From Cololabis saira (Eukaryota > Chordata > Actinopteri > Beloniformes > Belonidae): a stretch of 64,000 nt of DNA. Shown in pieces: positions 29,001 through 43,600 of the stretch (position 1 is the first letter of the stretch; each line of letters begins with the position of its first letter). The translations under genes were made by a program, and so were the position numbers. The DNA lies in the NCBI RefSeq assembly GCF_033807715.1, contig NC_084587.1, forward strand, positions 21,375,017 through 21,439,016, read 5' to 3'. Below the pieces are notes generated by a model. That model saw only the letters and a list, made by a program, of their open reading frames with translations. It searched no databases and had not been told where the DNA came from.

Positions 29001-30942
29001 AGTGAGGCAACGTGGGAGTTCAGCAGCACTCACCCTGTCCAGTGAGTCGTCGACGGCAGAACTACAACAGCAGCAGGTCCTTGAGTGGGGAAAAAGTTAG
29101 TCTGTCTTAAGCAACGAGCCAAAAAGAAGAATAATGAAACGAAAAAAAAAAAAACAAAACCAATCCCCTCTCGTCTTGCTTTATCACAGTCGCATGGATC
29201 AATGCTGCCGCTGAGCCTCTTCTCGCCGGCACACGGACATGCACAGAGACCCAGTCCAAAACCTTGCAGAGTTAAATCTCCTCTTCTTTGACATGCACGC
29301 TCCACCGAGTCAGAGGAGACGATGGGTGTGTGTGCAGCATGTAGGCGAGTGCGTGTATATACAGGCAGGAGGAGAGCACAGGAGTGTCTACACTTCCAGA
29401 GAGGGAGGTGACTACGTGGAGAGAGGGAGAGCGAGAGAGAGAAAGAGAGAGATAGCGAGAGGGAGAGAGAGAGAGGCAGGTAATCCCACTCGTCACTCCC
29501 ACACAGTGTTTGCTCAATCAAAATGTCTCACCTAATCTTTACAGAGGAGAAAAAGATAAGGGGTTAAAAAAAAAAAAAAACACTGACACTCCACTCCCAT
29601 GTTGCTCAATTAAAAACATACATTTTTAAAAAACTCACTTACTCAGTTGCCAGATGTGTAATATTTACTTGCAAATAATGTCTTCCCTTCTTCTCTATTC
29701 TTCTGTGTATTCCCATTAAAGGTATAGTCTGTGATCGTATTCAAAAACATTTATTGTAATACTGGGTGAAATGGTCCTTCCATCCTGAGAGTAGCCAGTG
29801 AATAATGTGTTCAGAAAAAGGAAAGAAAAGCATCCGACCTCTCTGACAGCTTTAATCCTGTAAAAACTCTGACCAATCTGTTATTTGCGGTCCGAATGGC
29901 ATGGATTGGTCAGAGGACCAGAGGATTGGCAGGGGGGAAAGAACCAATCAGATGCCTTCATTTTAAGTCCCGCCCACGCCCACCTCTGTCCCAAGCGTAC
30001 ACTCCGCCTCCAGCCCCCGCAGCTCCCGGCTTCACTGCCGGCTCGTGGTCGGGCGGTCACGTCGAATGTAACGGCTCGCCCTGCTAAAAAGGCTAAAAAA
30101 AGAAAGCCAAAGTGCGATTCTGCGGCGCAGGTTGTCCGCTACTGGGGGTCTGCCCCACGGACCCCCATACTGGACCCCATACGCCTCCATCCCGGACGAT
30201 GGAGGCGTCTCCATCCCGGCGAGGGCGTAGAACGCCGGTGCGGGTGGGGGTGCGGGTGGCGGTGCGCTGGCGTGCAGGCTCTGTTGCCACGGCTACGCCG
30301 ACGCGCACCATTCTGCGTTGGTGTAACGCGGAACCATAAATCAGCCTTCAGTGTGTGCTCTGTCTGCTGTTCTGAACACTTCTCTGTTGTGCTCATTTTG
30401 CTGGGACGTCGGGTCCCTCCGCCGAGACACAACTTTTGCGGTATGCGTTCATTGTTGTGTCTAAAAATGATGCGCAGTGCCCACCCAATCAGAAACGGTA
30501 CAGATATTCTGTGATATTTTTTTATATTTATAAAAAAAATAAATTATAAAAAAATAAAGGATCCCCATAACTTTGATTGGGTGGGCAGGACGCACGTTTG
30601 GGTGGGCACAGCCCACCCCACCCCTGCCCCCCCCCTAAAACCGGCCTCGCTTACAGGTGAATGAGACATTTAGTTTTGTTGAAAATGTGCTGTCCAAAAT
30701 GTCCTGTAAAACTCGACTCCTGCAAATGCGCGTTCCCCAAAGTTTGTGGGGGCGTGGCTTTGGACGGAGCGCTGACGGGAGGGGGAGGAGGGGGCGGGGC
30801 TTAGAGGAGGTGCCACTTTCAAATCTTGCTAGCTCTCCAAAATCAAAGACTATACATTTAAGCCAGCATCCGTACTTCCGAGACCAAAAACAAAAAAATA
30901 AACTTGAAATTTAATTCATTAAAATGACAAAAAAAACAAAAA

Positions 30943-30976
<34 letters not shown>

Positions 30977-33900
30977 ACATGCCACAAGTAGATGAATAGA
31001 TTAATAACGTATTTTACTTTACTGTCTTTGAGCTTAAAAAAAATGTTAATGCCACAACTAAAAATAAACTTAAAAGAAAAGAAATGTAAAGATAGATAAA
31101 GGCGGTTCACAGGCTCAGCAACAAAACCATTCATTTTTTACAGCGCACGTTACCCAATTTCTAGATTTCAAAGATCTTCTTCTTCTCAACACCCTGCCTC
31201 AAATGATACATTTCCATTTACCAAAGAAAGTAGCACACACACATCATTTTATGGTTTCTTTAGACCCAATTTTGTACAGAAGTTGAAAATATGTTAAATA
31301 AACTGGCATATTTACAGAAATGTTTATCCCAACACTTTAAATATATTAAATTAATGTTGATAATCCTGATAGTCTGTCTCAAAAACCATCTGTCCTCTGC
31401 AAAATAGATCAGACCCCTAAAACTGATCACTTTCAAGTAAGAGGCAGAAACCAGAAGAAAATCACATTGGCTACATCGTATGGATGCTGCTATAAAACCC
31501 TTCAGCTGTTCACATGAAAAGCACTGGCAGGGACTACAAGGCAAACCGGAGCATTACATAATGATACATTAACTATCGCGGCTGCGGCTAACGGGTCGAT
31601 ATGAGGTGAAAAAAAAAAAAGAAAGAAAAAAAGCTGGATGCTGACAGCTGGCCTTCACACGGTCAAGCACGGGAGTAAAGAGGATCAATCAATGTTACAC
31701 TACAAACGTGACCTCCTACACGCCTGCTATAAAAGAGTAGTGGCACTTTGTTTACCAAAACCATTTCCTGCAGGATAAGTATTTCGACTTTATTATTGCC
31801 AGGTTGGGATACATTTACGCAGATTTTGTATAGCCCCAAATTTTACTGTAAGAACTTTTTCCCCGTTTCATTCCAGCTGCTGAATTTATGATGTTAATGT
31901 TAGTGTCCTTACTTCAAATAGTTCAAAAAGGCAACTATGCTATAAAGAAACACTAAAGCTGCATTCAAAGTGCCCAAGAGTACCTCAAAAAGGTCTCAGG
32001 ACGGCCATTTTGGTGCAGTTGCTGTGTTCACACTGACCCAAATGAACCATTATCACGCCCGGAGTTCCTTTGGGGCAACCTAAACAGTGCCAGTGTGAAA
32101 ACACCCTGAGGTTCCCTCTTGCAGTCAAAAGAACATTTGGCATGTTCACAGAAAAATCATTTTGGATCCGGAAGAAGCTGCTTTATCAAGAAAATAATGG
32201 CTGAAGCCGCTGTCAGGTTGAATTAGATCTGTTTGACGTGTGCCAAACCAGCTGCTGGGAAGGAAGTGTGCACATTTAGAAAAGCCTGCACAATAAGATG
32301 CTTTAGACATGGTTTTGAGCTTTGTAAGACTTTATAGACATTTTTTTGTCCACAGAGACACTAGAGAAAATGATTTGATTTGTTTATTTGCACAACATAA
32401 AAACGGTACAAAAGTTGAAATGAACATAAAAGCATGAAAATATGTGCAGGTGAGAAAGGAAGCCCTAAATGGGCTTATTCAAAAGTTCTCACCAAGAAAA
32501 TATATTATACTGTAATAATAGCAAAAACAAAAAAAAACAGCGTTCCAAAAAGATGGATATTTACAAACAATTTCTCGGTTGAATGAGTGTGTGTGCTTGC
32601 ATGTGAGCAAGCACACACACTCAAATGAAAAACGGCAAAAAGGGTTAAATGGCCTCTTAACAAATCATTTGTGAATAAAATATCAAATGTGGATGCTGAA
32701 GTAGCAAGAATAACACATTGATCACAAGTGTTAAAAAAAAGTTCCCATATTAATGTCTTTATGACTTTATTGAACTCAATTTTGAACCTTTTAGTCAACA
32801 GTTGTCAGGTCATTATTTTAAGAGGTGCATGATTGATGAAGCAGTACATGACAGTTTTGAAAGAGCAAGCACTATCTTTTATTGTTCACGACGACTTTCT
32901 GCGCACACAAGCTGAATTTTGCCATGCAGCTGAAAGGGGGAGACCAAACATGGTGCTTACTGCAACACACAGAACATAGATTTTAGACTACATGACGCAG
33001 AGGGCTGTGATCAGTGTAAAACAGCCCCGTTGCAATGCTTGATCAATATGAGTACAGTCAGAACTGTATAATATGGGACTTTTAAGAGAAATCATGCCAT
33101 AAGACTGAATCAGTCGCATCTCCAATCCTGCAAAGGAAACTTGCCTTCCAGCTCTCCTTTGCTCGCTTTGACACATAACAGAAGAAGCTAATACAGACAA
33201 TATTAATAAATAAAAATGAACAGGACGTAGGAAATGTACAGAGCTCCAAGTCTGTCCAGTTCCACGCTCGTCACTCAGTACGTTAACATGTACTAAGGGA
33301 AAGTCAAATTATTGCCTTAGTCCGACTGATATTGAATTTTTAAAGCCATGTATACACCTTAGCTGGGTTGTAGTCGAGCCAAACTGAAGCTCTTGAGATC
33401 AAGCTATTACTGCCAGATAATGTGGTCCTAATTCGAGTTATTCCGGCATGTATAAGCAACCCAGGCTTTGCCGAGCTACTGACTGCCCCGGGACTCCCCC
33501 TTCTGGAAGTGACGACAACATGAAAGCCAGAATATCAACACGGTAGGAGAAGAGAAGAAGACAAACATCAGAACTAACCAGAAGAATCCCAGCGCAAAAG
33601 TGCGTGTGCTGCCACCTAGCGTCGCGGAGTCGAACGCACCTCACTCAATAATCGATTGTCTTCTCCTGCATGTATACTTGGATTTCTCGGAAACTCCAGT
33701 TAAATCCTTAGCTAGGTTGTTGCAAATAGATTGATTTAGATGTGCATGTAACCGCACTGACTCCGTAGTTTACATGCACTAAGAGAAAGTGGAATTATTG
33801 CCTTAGTCTGACTGATATTGAATTTTTAAAAGCCATGTATACACCTTAGCCGGGCTGTAGTCAAACTGAACTGGAGTTTTTGAAATCGAGATATTAGTGC

Positions 33901-36900
33901 CAGATAATGCGGTTCTAATTCGAGCTATTCCGGCATGTATATGCAAACCACAGTTAGCTGAGCTATTGACTGGCCTTGGACTCCCCCTTCTGGAAGTGAC
34001 GAGCCCGGGAAACAAGAACAACAGTCACGGCAATGACAACAACACAGTAACAGAATAAGAGAGCTGCTGCATCAGTGGCATCCATATTTCACGTGTTATT
34101 GTCCTCCTTCTACGCCTGCTTCAAATCTGTTTGTTTACTTATGGTTTTAACTAACCGGAAGAATGCCCACGCAAAAGGGCGTGCAGCGCCATCTAGCGTC
34201 CCCGAGTCAAAAACACCTCACTCAATAATTCGATGCTCTTCCAGCGCATGTATACTGGGATTTCTCAGAAACTCCAGTTAAATCCTTAGCTAGATTTTTC
34301 CAATAGCTCAATCTAAATTGTTTCAATTTGCTGCTGTTGTTTCGCTGATAAATCAACATTCAATCAACAGGAAAACCCAGATGCCAACAAGTGGAAAGTT
34401 GGTGCTATTGCCACATATCGTGTCGTATTCGACAGAACTATAAACGTACATCAACTTCACTGTGCACGTAAACGGACTGACCGATTCCTCTGAAACACAG
34501 ATCAGACAGAAGGGGGGGGGAATCAGGACCTTTAAGTACAAAATCAGCAAAGTCATTACTTAGAAGTGTGTATTTTTGGAGTGTTTTTATAACTGGATTA
34601 CTACCGCGGTTGTATTCATGTGTAAACAGACGTCAAAAGTTGCAGCTGCTCGAAGAGGAAAAAAGAAAATATCACATTTAAGAGTGCTGCAATAACTGAA
34701 TGTGCTTTCTGCACGTCTTTCATCTAAAATGTAACAATAGATGAATTAAAAAGAAACAAAGTGGAATAAAATGTACATTGGCTTCAAGTATCAGGGGAAA
34801 AAAGGTTAATTTGTATTAATGGGAAGGAAAAAATAAGTAGAAAAATACAAATCCTACTGATTACATTACAACAAGGCACAAACTCAGCTCCCCAAAATAC
34901 ACATCAAAGTCCAACGGTCACCAGTGTCTCCGAGATAAGAGACAGAGCACACAAACGGGTCAAGACTGTTGGCTCATCAGAGGCCGGAGTTTGACTCAGC
35001 AATCTGGAGGGGTTGTTTTTTGTTTGTTTTTTTAACTAGAAAAGAACATCCAATAAGCACACCTGATCCTAACATAAAAATCTTTCAGTCTCATCTTAAA
35101 ACCAGGGTCTTACTTCTTTGTAAAGAGACCACACAGTCACACGCTGGAGTCGGTGGCACTTAGTCAAACATATTTTACAAACAGACAGTGGCGTAGTTAG
35201 CCAGTGTCGCCATGTAAATACTCCCCTATCACACCAGACAGACAACTTTATGGTTTTATGATATGCATTTGTATGAATATGTTGCTTTTTAATCAGGCTT
35301 TTCTCCCTGGATTAAAATGTGGCACTGTGTGCTGGTCAATTATCAATAAGGACAGGGCACGAGTCCTAAAAGCGTGTGACCCTTTCTCACTAATCACTGA
35401 TCAGTTGCACTCTAATAGCGAGCCACGGTGAGAAATTAGGCCAAAAAGCTGTGACGTTTTGGATACACTATGGCCTCCTATCCTTCACGGTGACATTGAT
35501 GATTAGCTAGCTGGCTGTGTTTTGACTGTAGAAAAACCAGGTTTCTGTGTTGAGTACAATTCCAGCTTGGAGAAGTTCAAGGCGAGTTGAGTTTCACCTT
35601 GGTGGAAAAAAAATAAAAAAAATTTTAAATAACTATAAATGCCCAAATGGCCTCTTGAGCAAATAATGCTCTCCCATTAAAACCTATGCTAAATTGAACA
35701 GGTGCAGTCTTGAAAATGTCCCCCGGAGCTGATGAAGTCAAGTGTACACAGAAGCCTCCATTAAAAGCAGTTTCATTTACTCGCGTCACTCCTGCAAACA
35801 ACACGAACAAAGCAAACACCAGCGCCTTCCTACCATACCTCCGTACGATAGTCGGAGTATTAAGCAGCACTGACCAAGTGCGAAGCAAAGTTGGGATAAA
35901 ACAACTCTGTTTCATTAATTTGCATGTTTCCATAGGTTCTGGTCACATTGGTTTACTGTGCAAATAAGGAGCCACACCTGCCCAAAAACAAACAAAACAC
36001 TGTCTCTACGCGCTGTCACGCAGACCAGACGCTCCAATGTTGCAACAAAAAATAAACATCAACATTTATTATTAGTGAAAACAGTATTTTTGACAAATAA
36101 TTATATTAGGTCACAGATTATATCCAAGTTTATCGTTCCCAAACTGAGCTGCGACCTCTGTGTGATGGTATTAAATGCATTCCTTAATTAACATTTGAGA
36201 TGTGACTAAAGTTGAAATGAATGCGATTCACAACACGCAAGATTTCAACTTCTCAGCCATATAACTTCAAAACGGATCAAGATTCAGCTCATTTCTTGAG
36301 GGGTCCATGGATAGATTAAAGATAAAGATGTACTTTATTGATCCCAGGACTGGGAAATTACTGTGCAGCAGCATAACATACAGAAACAAAAAGAAAGCAA
36401 CAGCTCAACATAAAACCTAGATATACAAGTAGAAAAGTAATATCTAAAAATGTCTATACATATTTACATCCTATACATACATAATGGTAAGTGTGCAGCA
36501 GAAATGACAAATAATAAGAAATGTGCAAATGTTGCCTTGTGCAAGGCAGTCAGTTGTGTGCTATAAACAATAATTATTATTATTGAGAGTTATTGTACAG
36601 AGTGATGGCATGTGGCAGGAAACATTTCCTGTATCTGTGTTAGATAGATGGAAGTAATTGTGTGTACAGTAGCAGTCTTCTTCAATCAATGTCACTTTGT
36701 GAATGAAACTGCTTTACTCTGATTTTGTTCAACTTCAGTGTTCCTGCTCTTTTTGCATGTTTGCTGTAGTGGTGCATAAGCAAAAAGAGAACACAAAAGA
36801 TGAACAGCACACTCTGTAAATCTGATTTTAACCCAACTGTTTATAAAATCAATGTTGCCACTAAGAAGCTATAAAGGCTACAACAATGGACGCTTCACAC

Positions 36901-39900
36901 ATGTTTAATCCAGCAGCACAGATCTGTAAAAGTGAACAAATGTGAAACATGTCAAGATTACTTTTTCCTTTTCTGATTTACGGTATTTTAAATTACTGTA
37001 CAGGATAAAAAGGGAGAGGACTTTCAGGTTGGTTGTGCACTGGAATAAAAAGGACAAATGAAAGGTTTAATTTCGATTAAAAATGTTTTCAGAGATGCCT
37101 GTGAGCAAATAACACCAAGACCCCAGGAAGAGACTCATGAATCTTGGTAAAATGACGCACCCACGAATGACAGCACGAGCCGATGGGATGAGAACCCACT
37201 CGTGACTCAGACTGAGGTGTGAGTAGATTGATCAAGATCAGTCGGTTGTGAAACTCGCTGAGATTACTGTGTACGAATGGGACTCATTGCAAACACAAAC
37301 AACTGCGTGTTGGGAGGCGGCACAGATCAGGCCAGAGGAAATCTTCTGCTCACTTGGGATCCGTTCATTATAGCACATCACGGACACGATAGCAGTCTGC
37401 AGTCAAGAGACGATGACCCCGACGTATCTGATAACATGTTAGACGGTCATCTGAAAACCTGGCTGCTAATGGAAGAGGCTCAAATGTCAACCCGCGGATG
37501 CCTGTGCTACATTGCGTGATGGTGATCTCACCTGCAGACAGCCTAAACAGTGGATGACTCACACGTTTGCATGCCCGTACAGAAATATGTTCTTTCACGT
37601 CTGATTCAGCCGCTTTGAAACAATTCCCACTAATTGACATCATAACTTTACCTACTCGCTTACATCAACTTTGGCATCAATAATGGCAATAAATCCTCAG
37701 CACGCATCAGAGAGGCAGTAAAAAGGTCATTAAAACTCCGCCTCACGTCTCTTTCGTTTCCCACATGTAAAGCGTTACTGTGATGATCACAAGCGCAAAG
37801 AATGTAATCTTTTATGAACGCATACAGTAGATGAAAAGTTTGACATTTAGCAGTACTCCAACAAATATCTTCAGGGTCTGACAAGCTAGAGACCAGTCAA
37901 ATTCCCTTATTCACTATCAGTAAAAAAAAAAAAGAAAAAAAAAAGTGTAAAACCAAGACTGTGAAGACAGTTAAGCAACACAACAATGAACTCACGGTTG
38001 CCTCAGAAACGACGGGGTAAAGCTCTCATTGGTACTAATTCTTTTAGTCATTTTGTTGAACTGCCTGCTAACTTAATAGATTGAGCTGAAGTTTCCACTA
38101 TTCATTACCATTTAATTTACTAACTTCTTTTACATAAATTACCAGTCAAAATGAATGATCTATCCTAATTATTATCCATGCGGCGGTACCAACGCATTGG
38201 GAAGAACCTGCCTCTGGACACCACTCGATGGGCATGCAACTAGTCAGAGAAATTAAGTATGTGATGTAAGCAGAGATACAGACAGACTAGTACCAACTAA
38301 ATACAAAATGCCGAGCAGTGGAGCAGAAACACTGGTGAATGACTTCTACAGTAAAAACCTAGTGATCTAACGTTTCTGGAGGACTTAAAGTGCTTACACA
38401 GTCTCCTACATTTATAATAATGCTCTTACTATGCAACCACTTATTAATCAGCTTTTAATGGGAAACAGAGTAAATGAGAAGCATCATTTAAAGTTTTGGC
38501 AACATTTTCCAGGAAAGAAGCATGATTTTCATATTTGGATGTTAATGGTAACACATTTGTATGTGCTTGTATGACAAGCTTTGACATATGTATGTGCGAT
38601 ACGCGTGTGTGTTTTTATCTTTCGAGTGTGGAATGATGCAGAACTTGCATAAAAATATAAGGGTTTTAGTGGGCAGTTTTATGTTTTCCAGATAATTCTC
38701 AGTTTCTAGAAGGCTTTAAAAACGAAGCCTTAGGTCTCAAAGGGTTAATTACAGCTGCTCTGCAGACAGCAAGTGGTCTCTGCAGAATAAGCTCATGATA
38801 AAAATATTCAGCAACAAAACAGGGGGAGGATGAGAGAAGAATGTGCAACAGCAGAAAATGAGGTTTGATGTTCTAAATATAGCTCGAGAGGCACCAACCT
38901 TTTATTAAGAGAATTACTCCACGTTAAATATACATATCAAATTACAAGATGACTTTTAGAGGGTTGTTTATTTAGTGGAGTCAATTGTCCCTCAAAGCAG
39001 ACCAAACGAGCCACAAATCCTCAGCCCTTCAATTAATTACAAGGTTAATGGGCCCTAGCAGCCAGAGGCCAACTCATCCACACTATTCATGGTAACCGTA
39101 GTCAAGGTGAGTTTCGCTTCCGTTCACTCAAGGGGATTAACTTGCCTTTATTCTCTCTATAAACAATACACAGGCAGCATACTGCTGCACAGCACACCCT
39201 GTTATCAGATCACACCCATAAGCCAAGAACATCAATGTGTTGTGATGATCCACAGTCAGAAAAATGAAGCGGTCACCAACATGCCGAGGGTTCCCCTCAC
39301 TGTCCCCCTCGTTGTGTGAAGAGCACACGTATTAGCTAAAAATACAATCTGTGTTCACTCTTTGAACTCTATTCAACATTTTGAGCGGGTGTCAGTCACG
39401 CCACCAGCTCTGGGAAGCTACAGACAGTTCAGTCCAGCAGTGATTTGAGCTGAAGACTAACATGTTAGTTTAAACATAATATCCTCGTCTTTATAGTAAC
39501 AGCTTTATAGCCATTTATTTGGTCATAAACAGATGACTCATATATATGAGAATAAACTGAGGATGTGATGTTAATGTGATGCTGCCTTGAATTGTGAGTC
39601 ATTTTTTCTTTGTTTTTTTGTTTTTAATAAAACACTGTAAAGATCCCGCTAGTCTGCAGGCTGTCTGTTGTACTCAAACTCTACTAACTGACCTTCAGGA
39701 CCTTGTTATTGTTTCAGTCCGGAAGTAACAAAAACTGCAGGTCATTTACTGACCACTGGGGACTGGCTCCAAAAGTGAGTCCACACTGACTCCCATTAAA
39801 AATGTCCAACTTTGCAGCAGAAATAAAATAATTTACAGCTTGATTAAACAAACAAAAACTATTTGGTTTCAATAACTAAATTTCACATCCATGACAACTG

Positions 39901-40566
39901 GGGGGGTGTGGGGGGTGCATCAGGTGAAAAACATGTATTTATAATATGATGTATTGATTTTTGATTGACAATCTTCCCAGCCAATGGCTAACCATTATCA
40001 CTTCCTCATCAGTCATGGTCATGCTAAGAAGCTTAGTACAGCAACCAGCAGTTTGTAGCAACCCAGCATCGGTTGAGCAGTCATTTCTTATTTGGTTGCT
40101 GGGCTGCCGCTGCCCTTTTTACTTCCCATTTCCAGAGTTGCATATGATGACTTTTTTATTTCTATACTGTAATCTTGAGGTGGGCAGTTAGTGTTAGAAA
40201 TTGTGCGAAATCGCTTACTCTACCTTAAACAAAACTTTTTGTTACCCTCCTTTGATTGGATACGAGCAAAGGTAGGTCCTACTGATCTATGTTTACCTTG
40301 ACAACCCTATTTAATTTCTCTCCTTAATGTCCATTTCTTCTTTCTTTTGTCTCCATTGCTACACCTTTACCCCAAATTTAACAAAAGCTTAGAAGGCAAT
40401 AATAGAAACAAGCATGTATAATACAAGTGCAATTTCAAAAGATATCACTCATGTCCCACGCTCCATCCTCAAAGCAAATCCCTCAATTTCAAACTATATG
40501 GCTTGATGGGAATAAGAGGGAATGTAAAAACAATCATGTTTTGTCATCATATATATATATACACAT

Positions 40567-40617
<51 letters not shown>

Positions 40618-43600
40618 TACATATACATATATATATAGTTTCCACTTATAAAGGCACTTTTTAGGGTGTTTCTCATTCTTAAGCACTCACAACGATGACA
40701 TCGATGGAAATTCGGGGTTTTACCCAAGGATACTTCAACACGTTAATTACTTATGGATCGAACTGCCAACCTTGTGGTTGCAAGACAACAACTCCAACAG
40801 CTTTTGTACAAATCCATTAATCATCTGCTGAGACATTCACTAAAATCTAAATGACTAATCCTCTGTGCATCATACATGACTGCATAAAAATTTTCCACCA
40901 AACATTGAATGAAATAGCAACAGTTGTGAACAAAACAAAAAAGTATGAACTGCCTGGGTGCTAAACATGCCATAAAAGGACCATAAAAAACAAACTTCTA
41001 CCGTTACCACCTACGTTGTCAGACCTCCACATTTGGTCTGACAACCTTTTTCAGGGAAGAAGGACCATTAGAGCTTCAGCGCTATAGTTTGGTAATTAAT
41101 ATGGTAAAAATCACAAGCATGCATCAATGGAGGAGGCCATTTACTACGATTCGTGAACAAAGAATCAAACAAGATTCAAACATGCTGACTCCCAGTAAAA
41201 AAACAAAAGAAAAAAAATAGTAACACAATGGCTGTGTTTCTATGTAGTACTCAAGCTAATTTAAAGTGACAGTTATAAATAAATCACAAAACAGAAAATG
41301 GAAAGCTAGCATGCTCCTATTAATGGGCGTGGCACCAATAAACTAGGATGGGTTCTCATGAGGTGCTACTGGATCATTTGTGTTGCACATGACTGTAAGA
41401 AACAGAGAATGTAGCAAAGAGGTTGAAACAAAACACAAAAGAGGATGAAAGGAACCAAACCAGTCACCTTGGTATTTTATAAAAAAATGTAAAAAGGAGT
41501 GAAGGGCCTATTTATATTTTGGTCTCCTAACTGAGTATGTGGTTATTTTTTTCCATATCAGCAAGAAAGAAACATATTTTGTATCAACAAGAGAAAACAG
41601 CTTTAAAAAAAATGTAAATGTATAAAAAGGTACAAAAGTTTAAAAGCAGAAATTAAAGATAGACTAAGTTAAAAAAGAATAAAACAAATGAGATGCAAGA
41701 AATAAAGGTTGCAGTGCATGTGGGAGATTACTGAAATGCAGCAGTAAATAAAAAGGTTTTCAACCTTGACTTCAAGCAATGGAGTTTCCGCAGCCCTGAT
41801 GCATTCTGGGAGTTTGTTCCACAGGTCAGAAGCATTAAAGTTAAACACTGCCTCACCCTGTTTGGTTACAATTCTGGGTACAGAAAGTAGGTGTGACGCT
41901 GTCGACCTGATGGTTCTGGTCGGTTCATAACGGACCAATAGATCAGAGATGTATTTTGGACCTAGACCATTCAGAGATTTATAAACCAGCAGCAGGATTT
42001 TAAAATCCATCTGTGGAACTGGAGTTATGTGGTCCACTCTCTTGATCTTAGTGATGACTTGGGCAGCAGCGTTTTGAACTAACTGCAGCTGTTTGATGGA
42101 TTTTTGGGGAGAACAGTGTTACAGTAGTGCAGCCAACTGAAGATAAAAGCATCGACAACTTCTTCTTAGTTCTCCTCAGACATCAGTCCGTTAATCCTTG
42201 ATATGTTCTTTAGGTGATAATAGGCTGACTTGACTACTGTCTAAACATGGCTGTAATTCAGGACTGAGTCCAGAAACACTCAGAGATTTCTGGTTTGGCT
42301 ATTGGTTTTTAGCTTTACTGCTTGAAGCTATTTATCCATTTATATCCATTTGATCAGTGTTTGAACTGGATTATAGTCTCCTGGCGGGATGGTTATATAA
42401 ATGTGTCTGTCATCTGCGTATGTATGGTAACAAGTTTTATAATTTGAGCGAGTGGGACCCTATAGATATTATAAACAACAGAAGCCCCAGAACTGAACCT
42501 TGAGGAACTACACGTTATTTTTGTTAGCTCAAATTTGTAGTTACCTAAAGCAGTGTTTCCCAACCCTGGTCCTCGAGGCACACTGTCCTGCACGTTTTAG
42601 ATGTTTCCCTGCTTCAGCACACTGTGATACAAGTGGCTGTGTATACAACAGACTTGTGCAGACGTTGATGACAAGCTAATTAGGACCATTAATTAGAATC
42701 GGGTGTCATGATGAAGGGAAACATCTAAAACATGCAGGACAGTGTGCCTCGAGGACCAGGGTTGGGAAACACTGACCTAAAGACACAAAATAGTCAGTGT
42801 CTTTTAGATAGGACTCCAGTCAGCCCCACTCAGTTGTTCAACTGCGGTCTATCAAGATGTTATGGTCAACCGTGTCGAATGAAGCACTGAAACCCAGTAA
42901 GACAAAAACTGTAATGTTGCCACTATGCGTATTGGAGAGGATGTTATTAAGGACCTTTTGTAGAGCTGTCTCAGTGCCTTGATGTGGCCGAAAACTGACT
43001 GGAAGACATCAAAACAGTCATTTATTGTCAGGAGGTTATACAGCTGTTAAAAAACAGATTCTTCTAGGATTTTACTAAGAAAGGGTAAGTTTGATACACG
43101 CCTATAGCTGTTTATGAGTAAACTGTAAGTAAGTAAGTAAATACATTTTATTTGTACAGCGCCCTTCACAGACCATGGTCACAGAGCGATTCACAGTTAC
43201 AATAAAAACAAAACACAGTTAAAAGATACATACAAATTTAAGTTTAAAAGGCCAAGACTGTCTAGACAAGACTCTTCTATTTTTAGACCATTCTCTTTTT
43301 AGATGTAGATAAGTAATCAGAACCACAAACGAGGCAATTCAGGCAAAAGTTGCAACTTCATCTGAAATTCTAATATAGCAAATTATGTTTCAAATCTGTG
43401 AGCACAAGAGTAGAGATGGTCGTCTTATTGACCGTAACACAAATTATTTTAATCAGATCTCATCAATCTGAAATAAAGAAAAAAAAAAGGATTGTGAAAT
43501 GCTTTCTCATTTGAGGGCTCCAGATCCAAGATGTGCCTTGTGATCTGTGTAGTATATATTAATGCTATGAATACAGAAACATGGATGAACTCAATCCCCT

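Noticed and set aside
29030..29521. 163-codon minus-strand frame rich in Ser-Leu
   Set aside because: Most of it is the translated (CT)n tract; composition is low-complexity and it has no domain.
29885..30514. 209-codon plus-strand frame, the longest in the window
   Set aside because: It lies wholly inside the TTAA-type transposon and crosses its nested GC-rich fragment. The Arg/Pro/Ala-rich translation reflects GC content.
30657..30914. Possible promoter from GC boxes and CCAAT-like sequence at 29.9-30.8 kb
   Set aside because: These motifs lie within the TTAA-flanked transposon and no exon with a coherent splice donor follows them.
40427..40727. Open frames of Ile-Tyr repeats on both strands
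   Set aside because: Simple translation of the (AT)n microsatellite.
41669..42037. Host gene candidate on the minus strand
   Set aside because: The text [20 protein letters not shown] and [11 protein letters not shown] identifies it as the C-terminus of an L2-like LINE protein.
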